Part shown: one piece after another, positions 52,661 to 63,278 of the stretch
How positions within the stretch are numbered: position 1 is the stretch's first letter
Layout: each line of letters begins with the position of its first letter
Origin: Sphaerosporella brunnea
Taxonomy: Eukaryota > Ascomycota > Pezizomycetes > Pezizales > Pyronemataceae
DNA: 64,000 nucleotides
NCBI GenBank assembly: GCA_008704415.1
Contig: VXIS01000232.1
Coordinates: 1-64,000, forward strand
Direction: 5' to 3'
Program-made: the position numbers and the translations under genes
Notes under the pieces: model-generated
The model's database searches: none
The model's input: the letters and a program-made list of their open reading frames with translations, nothing else
What the model was told of the DNA's origin: nothing

Positions 52661-53344
52661 CTCATTGTTGACTCAATAGGACCTATCCAAGTTAGCCAGC
52701 GATTGAAGCTCCCACTCAGCGAGCACCTACTGTCGCTACAAACGTCATACCCCCCGTGTCCCAGCGAGTTGTTCGTTGTCGTTACGATGTGCTCTGAAGT
52801 TCTTTCTTGAACGCGTAGAGGAGCCTCCGTGATGAGTAGGATCCAATCATGTCGAGCAAATTCGCTTCAGCGACCAGCCCATTCTGCAGTGTTCTCAATA
52901 GGGAGGTTTCGCTGCGTCCGATATCGCCATGTTCGCATATAAAAGTCACGCGTATGCACATATCTGTGCAGACGTCATTTCTTATTCCAAGCGTCGCGAT
53001 ATACTAAGCGGAAACGCTAGATATCAATCTGCATCCGACAATGCAACCTGAGTGCATACAGGTGCTGTTGATTGGTTGCTGGAATACGCAACGCCCACAA
53101 AGGGTCTAGTGAATAAGTACACAGCAATGCGGCTGCATTGTCGGGGGCGGATGCGCAGAGGAACAGCAAAACCTCGATTTTACTCTGCTTGCAGCATACC
53201 TTTGGTCGCGCATTCTGCAGGCGCACAAGATATCTGAGATAACAGCGAAACCTCCCTGATAGCCAGCCGGGGCTGGCTGCGTTGTGCTGCGTTGGGCTGA
53301 ACGCAACACGACAGAAAAATGTTGCAAGCGGGGATATTATTAGG
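52661..53344. other. Accessory DNA without a supported gene
   Basis: A GC-rich palindromic patch (GCCAGCCGGGGCTGGC, about 53262-53278) resembles those near 50240 and 50440. A shared fragment, GCAGTGTTCTCAATA, occurs at about 52891 and 50217. Confidence 0.35.
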
Positions 53345-53543
53345 GGGATCCGGCAGGATTGAGGCTGCTGCTGCTGGTGATTTGCAGAGAGCGAGCCGAG
53401 CGTGAACCGCGGCAACTGAAATTTAGAGTTCATGCTGCGAGCCTCTGCTTAACGGCTGTCAGTGAACCCACAAATCACATCTTTGCATCCAGTTGCCGGC
53501 AGCAGCAGCCTCAGAAACTCAAATCCTGCCGGATCCTCCCTAT
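53345..53543. mobile_element. ~200-bp inverted-repeat element
   Basis: The left end GGGGGATCCGGCAGGATT followed by GAGGCTGCTGCTGCTGG pairs with the right end CCGGCAGCAGCAGCCTC ... AATCCTGCCGGATCCTCCC. The arms are about 35 bp with a 10-bp insertion in the right arm. No coding content; target duplication unclear. Confidence 0.55.
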
Positions 53544-53732
53544 TGAGTGTACCGCACGTGTCGTGTTAGAAGTGGATTGGTTTATGAATTTTTTACAAGC
53601 ACACAGTGTGGTTTGCCAGTTTGATTGCTCTCTTTTGTTTTTTTTTCGGCAAACCTCTATTGTGCCATCGCTTTTGAAACCTACCATTGAGGTTCCAAAA
53701 TGCCATCTCTCTCGGAAAAAAAAGGTAGAATA

Positions 53733-53876
<144 letters not shown>

Positions 53877-53940
53877 GCTGTCCCCAACACTGACGCTTTC
53901 CCCAAACCCGCAAATAAGCAACCGGCACCGCCACCACCTA

Positions 53941-54220
53941 CTCGGGGGATTTTTAAGTATCCGGACACGTAATTTACCCGGCTTTGGGCAGGGATTGTCT
54001 GCCGGTTGCCCTCCCTCCCTCATATTGGTTCGAACACCTACCTCTACGGATTATTGTACGCGCCATGATGTGGCCAGTAGATTGGATACTCTGGTAGCCG
54101 TGGGAGATGGCCGTAATACGGACGATTGGGAATGGGGAACTCGGCGGGGAGCTCCTCTAAGCCGGACAAATCCCTGTCCAAAGCCGGGTAAATTACGTGT
54201 CCGGATACTTAAAAATCCCG
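53941..54220. mobile_element. ~280-bp TA-flanked MITE with ~58-bp inverted termini
   Basis: The left end CTCGGGGGATTTTTAAGTAT followed by CCGGACACGTAATTTACCCG is matched by the inverted right end (about 54165-54220), whose outer end is CTCGGGATTTTTAAGTATCC. Both sides are flanked by TA. The motif AAGTATCCGGACAC resembles AAGTATTCGGACAC of the nested MITE at 49651, suggesting related transposases. Confidence 0.8.
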
Positions 54221-54316
54221 AGTACCATCGAAGTCTCCCCCAAACCCACAGCCAGTGGGTAAAGCAGCAACTTGCGCCGCCCACCAGCACACCACCTACC
54301 ACCTCTCGACTGACCA

Positions 54317-55004
54317 ATGGACCCGGCAGCGGAAACAAGCCCGCCCGCGCTGTACAAAGGGCAACTGTTTAATTCGCTGTCGGAGTTCGAAGCAGCGGTT
54401 GAAACTCTGTGGATGATGCACAGCATCGTTTGGTTGAACGGGGCAGTGATTCTGCGGGCTGAGGAACTACGTTCAGTGGCCGCACATACAGGTAGCTGCC
54501 GCAAAATCAACGGTATGGTCCGTGCCACTCTCAGATCAACAAAATTCCGCTTGGACATGCAGTTGCCTTGATACGCAAACTTGGCCAACATCCGCATAAT
54601 TTCATGCCCGATTTTTTCCTCATGATCACCTATGGGGATGGTGGGGGTGGTGGGGGGGTGGTGGGGAGAGGCAGATGCGAATTGTTTATCCTTTCGCTGC
54701 ATGTTCATCTTCCGTCAAAAACCTGCATCAAATGTACCGCAAGGACAACTCCGAGTCAGGAGGTACATACCGTGATACGTACCGGGCAAGCCTGCGTCCC
54801 GTAGACTGCTTGCCAACTATCCTCAGGAAACCTCGAGGACGTCCCAAGGAACGCAGGTCGCGTAACGCTGAACGGCAACGCCGCACTCGTGCAGCCCAAG
54901 CAGCTGAAGCAGCTGAGGTGCCTGATACTCCGCAACGCTGTGCACAGTGCGGGGGTGTTGTAGATAATTGCCGCACTTGCAAGAGATTGTGCAAGTGCCT
55001 TTAG
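54317..55004 (+). pseudogene. Mutator-like transposase remnant, internally deleted
   Basis: The first part (54317-54571) encodes MDPAAETSPPALYKGQLFNS then LSEFEAAVETLWMMHSIVW, resembling the short N-terminal region of fungal MULE transposases that precedes the catalytic core. The second (54675-55004) reads YRKDNSESGGTYRDTYRASL, RKPRGRPKERRSRNAERQRR and ends with paired cysteines (CAQCGGVVDNCRTCKRLC), like a MULE C-terminus. The DDE core expected between them is missing. The assignment is by layout and local resemblance only. Confidence 0.35.
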
Positions 55005-56135
55005 TCATGATGTGGCAGACTTTGCAGGACTTCTATAGACAATGCAAAAGCCAAAACTACTTTTGTGGGCTGCGTTTTTTTTTTTTTTTTTTTTTTTTTT
55101 TTGGGGGGGACATTTTCGTTTCATTTCTTTTTAAATTTTTTTTTCGACCGATGGCAAATGGACCGAGGGATCTGGGAAAAATGCTGTGATCTTGCAGCTT
55201 ATTGCTTAAGAGTGGGAGTGAATGGTCAAGTAGCTGACAATAATGGTTTCTTTGCGGGTCATTTTCCTGTCAGAAACGGAGAAATCGATGTTTTCCCAGA
55301 CAAACAAAACTTCGATATTGACGGAAGCTAAATCTGACAGATCGCATCTCTCAAGCTCAAGACGATCATAACAGTTTGGACTGATGGGCTGAGTCGTCTT
55401 TTGCACGCCCTTTTGGGTGGGCAGACAGGCTCTAATGTACTGCCGATCTGCAGTTCCACCTCGTGCATTTTGGAGGAAAGGGGAACCTCGATGGCAGGTT
55501 AGAGTATAGTTTTAAAAACGATGGCATAATAGAGGTTTGCCATTTTTTTTTTCTTTTTTTCAAATTTATATCGCGGGATTGAGCTCTTAATTTTCTATCT
55601 GCTGCCCACGCTAGCAAAAAGACGGGCAAGCACTTTGCTCGAAATATTTTCTATGTGCGATTCTGAGACGCTTGATGCCAGCGAAAATTAAAGTTGGCCC
55701 GATTTCGAGCATCTGGAGCCTTAAACGTCGAACAATTTCCTAATTAGGGTGAAAATTGCCTAATTAGGGGTGTGCCTCGAGAGTTTAGAAGCGGTCTCAG
55801 CTCCAAGGCGACGCCGCCTTTTGTCATGAATCAAATTGTGGGTACTACTGGGGGAGGCAAAATCTCAAACGCTTCGAGAATTTCAGGATTCGGATTGCGA
55901 GGCATAGTAGAGTGCTTTTATTGCTGTCACGGTCGCCTGGATGCCATAAGCTTTTATACATGGTTATACTTTAGAAAACAAACATAGGACATTCGTCTAA
56001 AACGAAAAATAACAGTAATAATCGAACCCTACACCGATGCCGAGTCGCCACAACGTATATAACTACTGCAGCGGGCCCGCACACTCACAACCCCACCCCA
56101 CCCACCAACACCAACACCAATACCAACGCGCAACG
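55005..56135. other. Intergenic DNA upstream of ELP6
   Basis: Long T runs (55076-55102, 55541-55560) and a duplicated CCTAATTAGG motif at about 55739-55768; no gene is recognised. Confidence 0.4.
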
Positions 56136-56981
56136 ATGACCACTCTAGACGAAATCCTTCAGCAGCATTTCTTGCGGCCAGGACAGTTATCTCTAGTAAC
56201 GTCGGTCCTTGGAGCTTGCGCGAGTTGGTACGAACATGCACTTATTTCCAAAATCCTGTCGACTGGAGACGTGGTCATCCACATTTCGTTCATGCATCAG
56301 GCCACTTTCCACAACGATTGCATGCGCAAGCTGGGCATCGATCTGGCACAGTATAGCCAGAAGGAAAAGTATTTTTTCGTCGATGGGTTCACGGGGTTGT
56401 TCTTTCAGCCAACCGGCCAGCGATGCTCAAGGGGGTGCCCTGTGGTGAGGCCAAGCTTGCAAGGGCTGTCGGACGATGTCAACGCGCTGATAGAGGAGGT
56501 TCTGTCAGCGCTTGAGGAGGGAAGCAAGGCATACTTGGTGATCGAGAGCCCCGATTTATTGCTTGCGGCTGGAGGGTATTCATCGCTCGTCCTGTTGAAC
56601 GAGCTGCTGGATTGGCATGATGTAGGCCTCCGCTCAAGCCCCCAATTTTCGGACGAGACGCTAAAGTTCTGAGAGCAGCGTGTATACTCAACGACTGTGA
56701 TGATCCACGCGGACTCAGCACTTGTCTCACAAACTCGTTCGAGGTTTGAGACTGAGTCGGCGTCATTTGCTACCAGCCTGGCTCATGAAGCATCCATTTT
56801 GACCAGCTTGCGCATGCTGGACACTGGCCTAGCAAGGGACATCAGCGGCGTATTGAGGATTACAAAGCGACCGGAAATAAGCGCTGTGGTTTCAGAGCAT
56901 GGATGGAACGACAAGGAGGTCTTGTACTTCGTCAACGATGGCTCTGTGGATGTCTTCAGTAGAGGTGAAATGAGGGCTTAA
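56136..56981 (+). CDS. ELP6: Elongator complex protein 6
   Basis: A subunit of the Elp4-Elp5-Elp6 RecA-like ring of Elongator, needed for wobble-uridine modification of tRNAs. Two exons (56136-56621, 56679-56981) give 262 aa. The start MTTLDEILQQHFLRPGQLSL is the first in-frame ATG with family-like sequence after it; an upstream ATG at 56037 would add a His/Gln-rich leader. Blocks: VTSVLGACASWYEHALISK, GDVVIHISFMHQATFHNDC, KYFFVDGFTGLFF, SKAYLVIESPDLLLAAGG, and after the intron RVYSTTVMIHADSALVS. There is no Walker A motif, as expected for this subunit. The last codons (GEMRA, stop) lie inside a minisatellite that continues downstream. Confidence 0.82.
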
Positions 56982-57080
56982 GAGGTGAAATGAGAACTTG
57001 GGGGAGGGGGGGGGGGTGAAGTGAGGGCTTAGGGGTGAAGTGAGGGCTTAGGGGTGGAATGAGGGCTTGGGAGGTTGAAA
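56964..57080 (+). repeat. ~18-20-bp minisatellite overlapping the ELP6 stop codon
   Basis: About six units of the form AGGTGAARTGAGGGCTTA with variation and one long G run. The first unit encodes the C-terminal residues and stop of ELP6. Confidence 0.8.
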
Positions 57081-57391
57081 TGAAACTTAAATTCAACAAC
57101 TCAGGTACAAGCAGAGCATACAAAGCAGACGCTATGGGTATTGCAGCAGCTATCACTTTAGAAGAAAATGCTTCCACATGTCGACGGTAACAAGGCAAGG
57201 AAAGCGGAAACATAATGATGACCCCTATGACTCCGTCGATAGCATCAAACCGTGAGACGAAAAACAAACCCGTCAAAGACAGTGATTGTAAAAGAATATC
57301 GATCGTAATGGATTCATTGTTTGTTGAACAGGCCGTGTACCCATCGCGCCCGACAAACCAAACACACAGAATAGGGATACGGCGAAGACTT

Positions 57392-58016
57392 TTAAATTGA
57401 CCAGGAGGTGCGGTCCCAGTTTGGGTCCTGCACAAAGCTCGCTAGGACCTTGCTTCCAGTCTGCAGTAAAGGGTGCCCGACGACAATCTGCAAAAATCTC
57501 TGAAGTCCCTCCCGTCTGTGCTCGATGACATCATCGGAGAAGCGGTTCGTGAACACTTTGCCGGGCAGCGGGGGAATCGTAACTCTCGACGACTCGCGCT
57601 CGAGGATATCGCGGAAGTGCTCGAAGTCACTGTATCGCCGACGGACGCTGGAGAACTTGAGCTGTGTAGATCATTAGCGCCGTGCGCGGCAGACTAGGCA
57701 AGACTATGGGCGGAGTAGTCGCACCTTGAAGGCGGGGATGTTGGTCTGGAGCGCCGAGGGTTAGAGCTCACACGCAAAGAAGGGAATGAGCCCGGGACCA
57801 CTTACTCTACAGACCACCTCGTAGTCTGTATACATCTTGCGGCCGAAACCGTGGGTCTGCGGATTCTTGACCTGTATGACGGGGGGTGGGTCAGCGACGA
57901 GTGCTGGCGCTGGGATCAACAACAGACGCACTCACCTCTACCTCCAAGAAGTTCTCTGGGGGGCCATAGATCTCGTCGAAGCTCTGAGCGCGGGTAGATT
58001 GGATCGGAGCCTGCAT
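57392..58016 (-). CDS. SNX3: Sorting nexin 3 (Grd19), PX-domain protein
   Basis: An endosomal PI3P-binding protein that acts with retromer in recycling. Four exons (58016-57936, 57871-57806, 57745-57725, 57661-57392) give 145 aa, the usual size. Start [20 protein letters not shown]; the PX core includes [39 protein letters not shown] (PI3P-contact RRYSDF), the Pro-rich [12 protein letters not shown], and [20 protein letters not shown]. It ends [11 protein letters not shown]. Exon 3 is a 21-nt microexon encoding TNIPAFK. All introns have GT-AG ends. It is divergent to APC5 with 428 bp between starts. Confidence 0.95.
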
Positions 58017-58444
58017 ATTTTTGCGAGGGTGCTGTGGAAGTGTGGTATATTGGATTGGGGGGAAGGCCTGCGGGGACTGTGGTGGTGGTGGTGGTGGTGG
58101 TGGTCGGGTTGGACGGACCAGCTAGGAACCTTCCACAAGCACAAGCACTTCACTTGTCCTGGGCACGTGAATAGAGATATGAGCATACTTGGTAAGTATC
58201 TAGAGTAGAACCTCGCCGTCAACAATGCTATGCTGAGAATGTCAAATAGATACCGTTGGCCGTGAATGTCTCGTTGGAACGAGCGGCCGCCCCTACTTTT
58301 TGAGTCTTTCCGTCGCTTTTCACCAGACATCAGCACACTTGACAGACCTTTCCCCTCCACTGCCTTTTCGACGCTGTCGACCGACAAATCCAGCTCTACG
58401 CCTACCCCAACGCCTCTTCCACCAATAAAATAAAATAAAACAAA
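58017..58444. promoter_or_regulatory. Divergent promoter between SNX3 and APC5
   Basis: 428 bp holding a (GGT)n run at 58079-58103 and a pyrimidine-rich leader before APC5. No specific factor site is claimed. Confidence 0.45.
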
Positions 58445-60909
58445 ATGTCCCGCTATCTGAGTGAGTGGTTTGCGTGTTGTTTTTGTCGTGGTAACCGTGA
58501 GTGCTGACGGCGGTTCTCACAGCGCCCGGAAAGATTGCACTTCTACTGCTGATCGAGGTTTATGCAGAATCCAAGTTCCCGAACAAAGCGGTTATCCCCG
58601 TCATATCGTTCGTGATCAAGCACCTAGTTCGGCCGAAGGATACAAGTACCTTCGTTCTCTCCTTGGATACGATCAAAGCCGTCACAGTCGAAGAGCCGAG
58701 CACGGTGGTCGGAAGGACTGTTTTCGATCTTCTGGTCATGGAAATGTGGTACATCAATTCCCTTGATGCACTCCATACGTTTTTTATCGATATCCAGACC
58801 TACATGCTCAATATTCCGGATGACCCGGATGGAGAGGCCAATACGCGGCGATCTATAGGCTACACATCGATTCTGGGGTGCTTTATTCGGAGGGCGAGCT
58901 TGGAGTTCGTCAGACTCCAGTTCAATGAAGCGAATGCATTGTGGCGTGCGTTCGTCCAGTTCAGGGAGCCGACTTTGCCGCTATGCAAAGGTCGCAAGTT
59001 AGGGGCCGGGCCCATGAGCTATGATTTAAACTTTGAAATCTTTTCCGCCGATGATGCGCTTGTGAAGAAGGTGTATGGTGGTATGGGCGAGATCAAAGAG
59101 TGTGAGTTAATAGTGATCCCTCTGCGATGATCTTTTCCTCACGATCTGCTTTTAGACGCCGTATCTACGGACGATGTGGAGAGGCTACTCGAGTTCCAAG
59201 TCGGTGTCATGCAGAGTATGTCGTTGTTTCTGCCCTCGAGTTCCCCGCTGACAACTCATCAGGATTGGGCAGTCGTGTGCCAGATGAGACCCAGGCGCAG
59301 CTGCGGCAGATGCTTGACACTAATGTCCCCATCTCTCATCTGCGGCACTATGTCAACTTCCTTAACTCCTGGAGGTCTGGCGACTATCCAGCATCATTTG
59401 ACAGTCTTCACCGGTATTTCGACTACACGATGCACAACAGAGACCGTACATTCTATCAATATGCTCTGTTAAATCTCGCCATTCTGCAAGCCGATTTCGG
59501 CTGCCACAGGGAGTCGGTGCTGGCGATGCAAGAAACTATCAACACCGCGCGTGAGAATAAAGACATGGCATGTCTAAATTTCGCACTGTCGTGGCTCTAT
59601 CATTTCCACCGTGCTCATCCCCAGGATTGCCCAGATGTGATTGCTGCACGCATGGAACGAGAGTCTCTCCAATTCCTAAAAGCAAAAGCAAAAGAATGGG
59701 GCATGGATCACCTCCTGTCCATGGCCTACCTTTCGGAGACCAGGCACATACTGTTATCCGGCGATTCAATTCCCGCGGCCTTTGAAAGCTTGCTCCGCAG
59801 CTCTCATATCAACATCACCCAGCGGATCCAGAACGCCATGGGCTCACAAATCTTGTTGCAATCAACCATGTGGGGTCGGCTGGGAATTTCTCAACTGGCC
59901 TGGATTAACTGCGAGTTGTTTCTGTCCAAATACAGCGGCGCTTCTCCCTCCGAAGATCTAGTGGTAGCACTGTGCAGGGGTGTATATATTATCTCCATGC
60001 GTGGCCGCTTCGAGGAGGCTTTGGATCGATTAGATCAGGTGGATCAGGAAGCTCTCCGGTCCCTCAAGATCTACCAGTACTGGTCCTCCTACGTCGGTGT
60101 TATCAAGCTGCGACGCGCGATCTATGCTGGCGAGTTTGCGGCCGCAGAGCTGCTGCTGCAACAGCTCACCTGCACGGAACAGATCGAATCCGACTGTGCT
60201 CTCGAGATCTCTATCGGGCGGATCGAGCTATTAGTGCGTCAGGGGAATTTTGTAGCCGCCATTGCGCACGCAAACCAAGCCTACAGCGATCTCGTTCGTG
60301 ACCACGCAGATTCCTATCACCGTGTACGTTTTATGGTTTTGAAGGCCGAAGTCTTTGCCGTATGTCCCCATCCCCTCCCCATTCCGGTCGAGCTGTGCTG
60401 ACATAGATCAGAAATGCGGGCGCCCAATGAAGGGTCTTTCCACCTCCATTAGCGCCGCCAGCATCGCCTGGAAAGCACGTTTCCTACCAGTCCTGTATCA
60501 CGCCTTCTGTGTGATTGCCACGATATTGATCCAGCTCGAAGAGTATGATGCGGCCTTCAACATGCTGGACAGCATTATGCCACAGGTTCTCGAGTGCGAG
60601 GATGCATATCTCACCGCACAGTGTTTCCAGTGCCTTGCGGATGGCCAGGTGGGCATGGCTGGGCTGCAAAAGACTGGCGGCGGGAAGGAAAGATGTCTTA
60701 ACAAGGCACTTGGATTCATCGACCGCGCTTTCTTGGAGTACTCTCGTATGCCGGATGTGTACAACCAGAAACAGATGATGAGTCGAAAGATTAGGATTCG
60801 GGACTATTTGGGAGACAAGGCGCTAAGAGACGATGCAGTGAAGATGTACCGGCAGGTCGAAGCGGGTAAGAAAGAAAGCATGAACCCGCCTTCTCCCTTC
60901 CGGAGATAG
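58445..60909 (+). CDS. APC5: Anaphase-promoting complex subunit 5
   Basis: A TPR scaffold subunit of the APC/C ubiquitin ligase. Five exons (58445-58460, 58523-59101, 59156-59215, 59263-60359, 60412-60909) give about 749 aa. The first exon is only 16 nt (MSRYL plus one base). The N-terminal domain shows TPGKIALLLLIEVYAESKFP. The conserved APC5 signature follows exon 4's start: ISHLRHYVNFLNSWRSGDYP, DSLHRYFDYTMHNRDRTFYQ, YALLNLAILQADFGCHRESV and ALSWLYHFHRAHPQD. TPR-like helices continue to the C-terminus (KCGRPMKGLSTSISAASIAW, FIDRAFLEYSRMPDVYNQKQ). All splice joins keep the frame. Confidence 0.95.
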
Positions 60910-61399
60910 AGGGAAGTTAGGGCAGTAAGGCGTTTTGGCTTTTTTTTTTTTTTTGCGTTTTGCGTTTTACACATTGAGAATTACTTCGGCAACATCTACC
61001 AAACAGTTGAATGATGAGCGGTTAATATTTGGTGATAATGCGGAGGGGCCCCCCAGCTACAGAATCAGCACACCTTTATCCTTTTCTTCTACCAGCCAGA
61101 TCTCCCCCAGCCCTCAAAGGGTATCTGCTAAGCATTTCTTGTCTAGCCATAACCATGAATCCCTTTCTCCAAACCCAATCGAAACAACCCACAAAGAAGA
61201 AGAAAATGCTTGAAAATTGCCCCCCAACGACTGAGCGATGTATCGTAGGTAGTGTACAGCAGCAGCAGCAGCAAAGACAAAAAAAAAGAGAAAGACAGAC
61301 TCCAACCCTCTAATATACCAGAACAAGGACCCATAATATCGTACAGAGGGGACATGAGAGATGAGCAGAATGATGCAACTTTTTTGAAAAAAATAGGAT
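60910..61399. other. Convergent 3' region of APC5 and the carrier gene
   Basis: A T run at 60941-60954 and a CAG run near 61258-61272. No gene is seen. Confidence 0.45.
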
Positions 61400-62680
61400 T
61401 TACGATTTCTCGCCCAACAGGCGCAGAATCGCTTCGTACATGCCGAACATGATGGCTGCAGAGGGAACAACACGGAGCTATGAGGCGTTGGTACTCTGTC
61501 ATTCGTCGAGAGTAATGGTGATGGAATGGGCTTACCAAGTGAGGACTCAATCCACCGTACATGGAAACGATTCCCTCCTCCTTCCAGATGGTTCGGAAGC
61601 ACTGTATCAGACCCGTGTACTTCAGCGTACCGTTGTTCATTGGCCTCTGTCGCATGCGGGTTCTGACGACCTCATGGGGATACGTCAAAGCCGCCGCGAA
61701 CAGCTTCGCCGCACCAGCAGCTCCCAACTTTCCGCTAGTATCCACAAACTCATCCCAGCTGGACATCTGCCTTCCGGAGTCTAATATCGCTTGTCTTCGC
61801 TGTGCCAGGTACGACTTCATGCGCTCGTACAAGACCCACTGCAGCGTGCTCTCAGTGACTCCCAAATAGCTCGCTGACAATCCACGGTAGAGGCCCTTAA
61901 AACCTTCCTGACGGACGACCTGTCGTACGCAATCGTAGCTGTTCTTGTATTGTCGGCTCTTGCCGTCCTTGCCCGCCGTTTGCTTGTCGAGCTGTAGTCG
62001 TGTCTTGACGAGCCAGATCGGGTTGGTGGCGGTACCTGTAACAATACCAGCGCACGCAGCTGCGCACAGGTGAACCAATGGTGACTCCTGCCCGCTGTTG
62101 AAGCGCTCCGCGATGATACGTTTGCCGTTACCGTAGGTGTAGAAGTTGATGGCGCGAGCAGGGACGACACCACTGAGGTTTGGTCCCAAACCCTTGAACA
62201 AACCCCTCCAGCCTTCTATTCTGTACACATCACTGCAGCACAAAATTTGTTAGCAAAAAAGCTCTCCCCAATTCAACGTTGGGAACTCACCCAAGGATCT
62301 GGAATGTCTCACTGAAGTGTCGCAGTCCTTGCCTGACGAGGCCGACGTTCTGGGCTTGCGCACGCTGCGCAGACAGCTGATGTTTGTAGAAGTCGCTCTG
62401 CAGGCGCGTTTTGACCACATCCAGCGGCGAGGTTAGGAATGTAGACGTCATTCCACCAGCACTGCGATAAACCAATCAGTCCAGTTCGCTTCACATCTGC
62501 TTCGGCCGTGAAGAAAACTTACGCTCCCGCCACAAAGTGCGCCCATGGCTTGGGATCGTGGACTGGTAGCTGGTGCGGGGGTTCAACCACGCCAACTTCG
62601 CGGGATATGGGAATATGGTCTGCAGCGGAGGGCGCCAGTTCGGCATGGGGTTTTGGCGGCCCCGTTCGTACAGCGGACAT
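61400..62680 (-). CDS. RIM2: Mitochondrial pyrimidine-nucleotide carrier, RIM2/SLC25A33-36 type
   Basis: An inner-membrane carrier exchanging pyrimidine nucleotides, required for mtDNA maintenance in yeast. Four exons (62680-62523, 62461-62291, 62232-61536, 61477-61400) give 367 aa. Three carrier repeats carry the signatures SPLDVVKTRLQ, NPIWLVKTRLQL and YPHEVVRTRMRQ. The Trp in the second signature (P-I-W-x-V-K) is typical of the RIM2 and related nucleotide-carrier group. Other blocks: AGGMTSTFLTSPLDVV, GLFKGLGPNLSGVVPARAI, LYRGLSASYLGVTESTLQW, and the end VVPSAAIMFGMYEAILRLLG. All introns are GT-AG and frame-preserving. Confidence 0.93.
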
Positions 62681-63278
62681 ATTTAAGCAGAGAGCTTGTT
62701 GGGAAGTATTTGTGATTGGCTATGAGGTGGGTTATTGGTGGGGGCAATTGGATATGGCGGGGCGTAGATGTTTGAGCTTTTGCAGAAGATAAAAAAATTG
62801 TTCCCATGTTTCTTCCTGTGTGACGTTGGGAATGCGCTATGCCTTCCTGGGATGGATCACGTGGAAAATCACGTGGAAAAATCTGCAATTGTCAGTGAAT
62901 ACTAAGTACCTATTTCAATTCCACAGAGCAGCGAGACACCTGGGAACTTACTACAAAGTGTTCCAATTATGCTTGATGAGAACATTGACGGTGGCAGCAA
63001 GAGTGCCATAAATATCATCCCATCACATGATATCACTCACTACAGCAAAAATCGGCTCAAATGTCATCAGGTCAGGATTTCACGACGAGCAATATCACAT
63101 GTTCAGACCTGGAATTAATCCATGTTTTCAGAAGCACATAAACAGAATCTTTCAGGAAATGTGAATCATGAACCCAGACGCCTTTTTTGCCCCGTAACTT
63201 CCTATGCTACATTTCTCTGAAATTTTGAAGCACAGGTTTTTGACGAACAGAAAGAGATCGCTGTGACAAACGGTACAT
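62681..63278. other. Intergenic region between the carrier and RPS9
   Basis: This includes the promoter of the carrier gene and the 3' UTR of RPS9. A short tandem (ATCACGTGGAAA) is duplicated at 62857-62880. Nothing else is recognised. Confidence 0.45.

Noticed and set aside
55065..55331. Phe-rich frame ending in an ordinary-looking segment
   Set aside because: Begins in a poly(T) run; the remaining ~45 residues match nothing I recognise.
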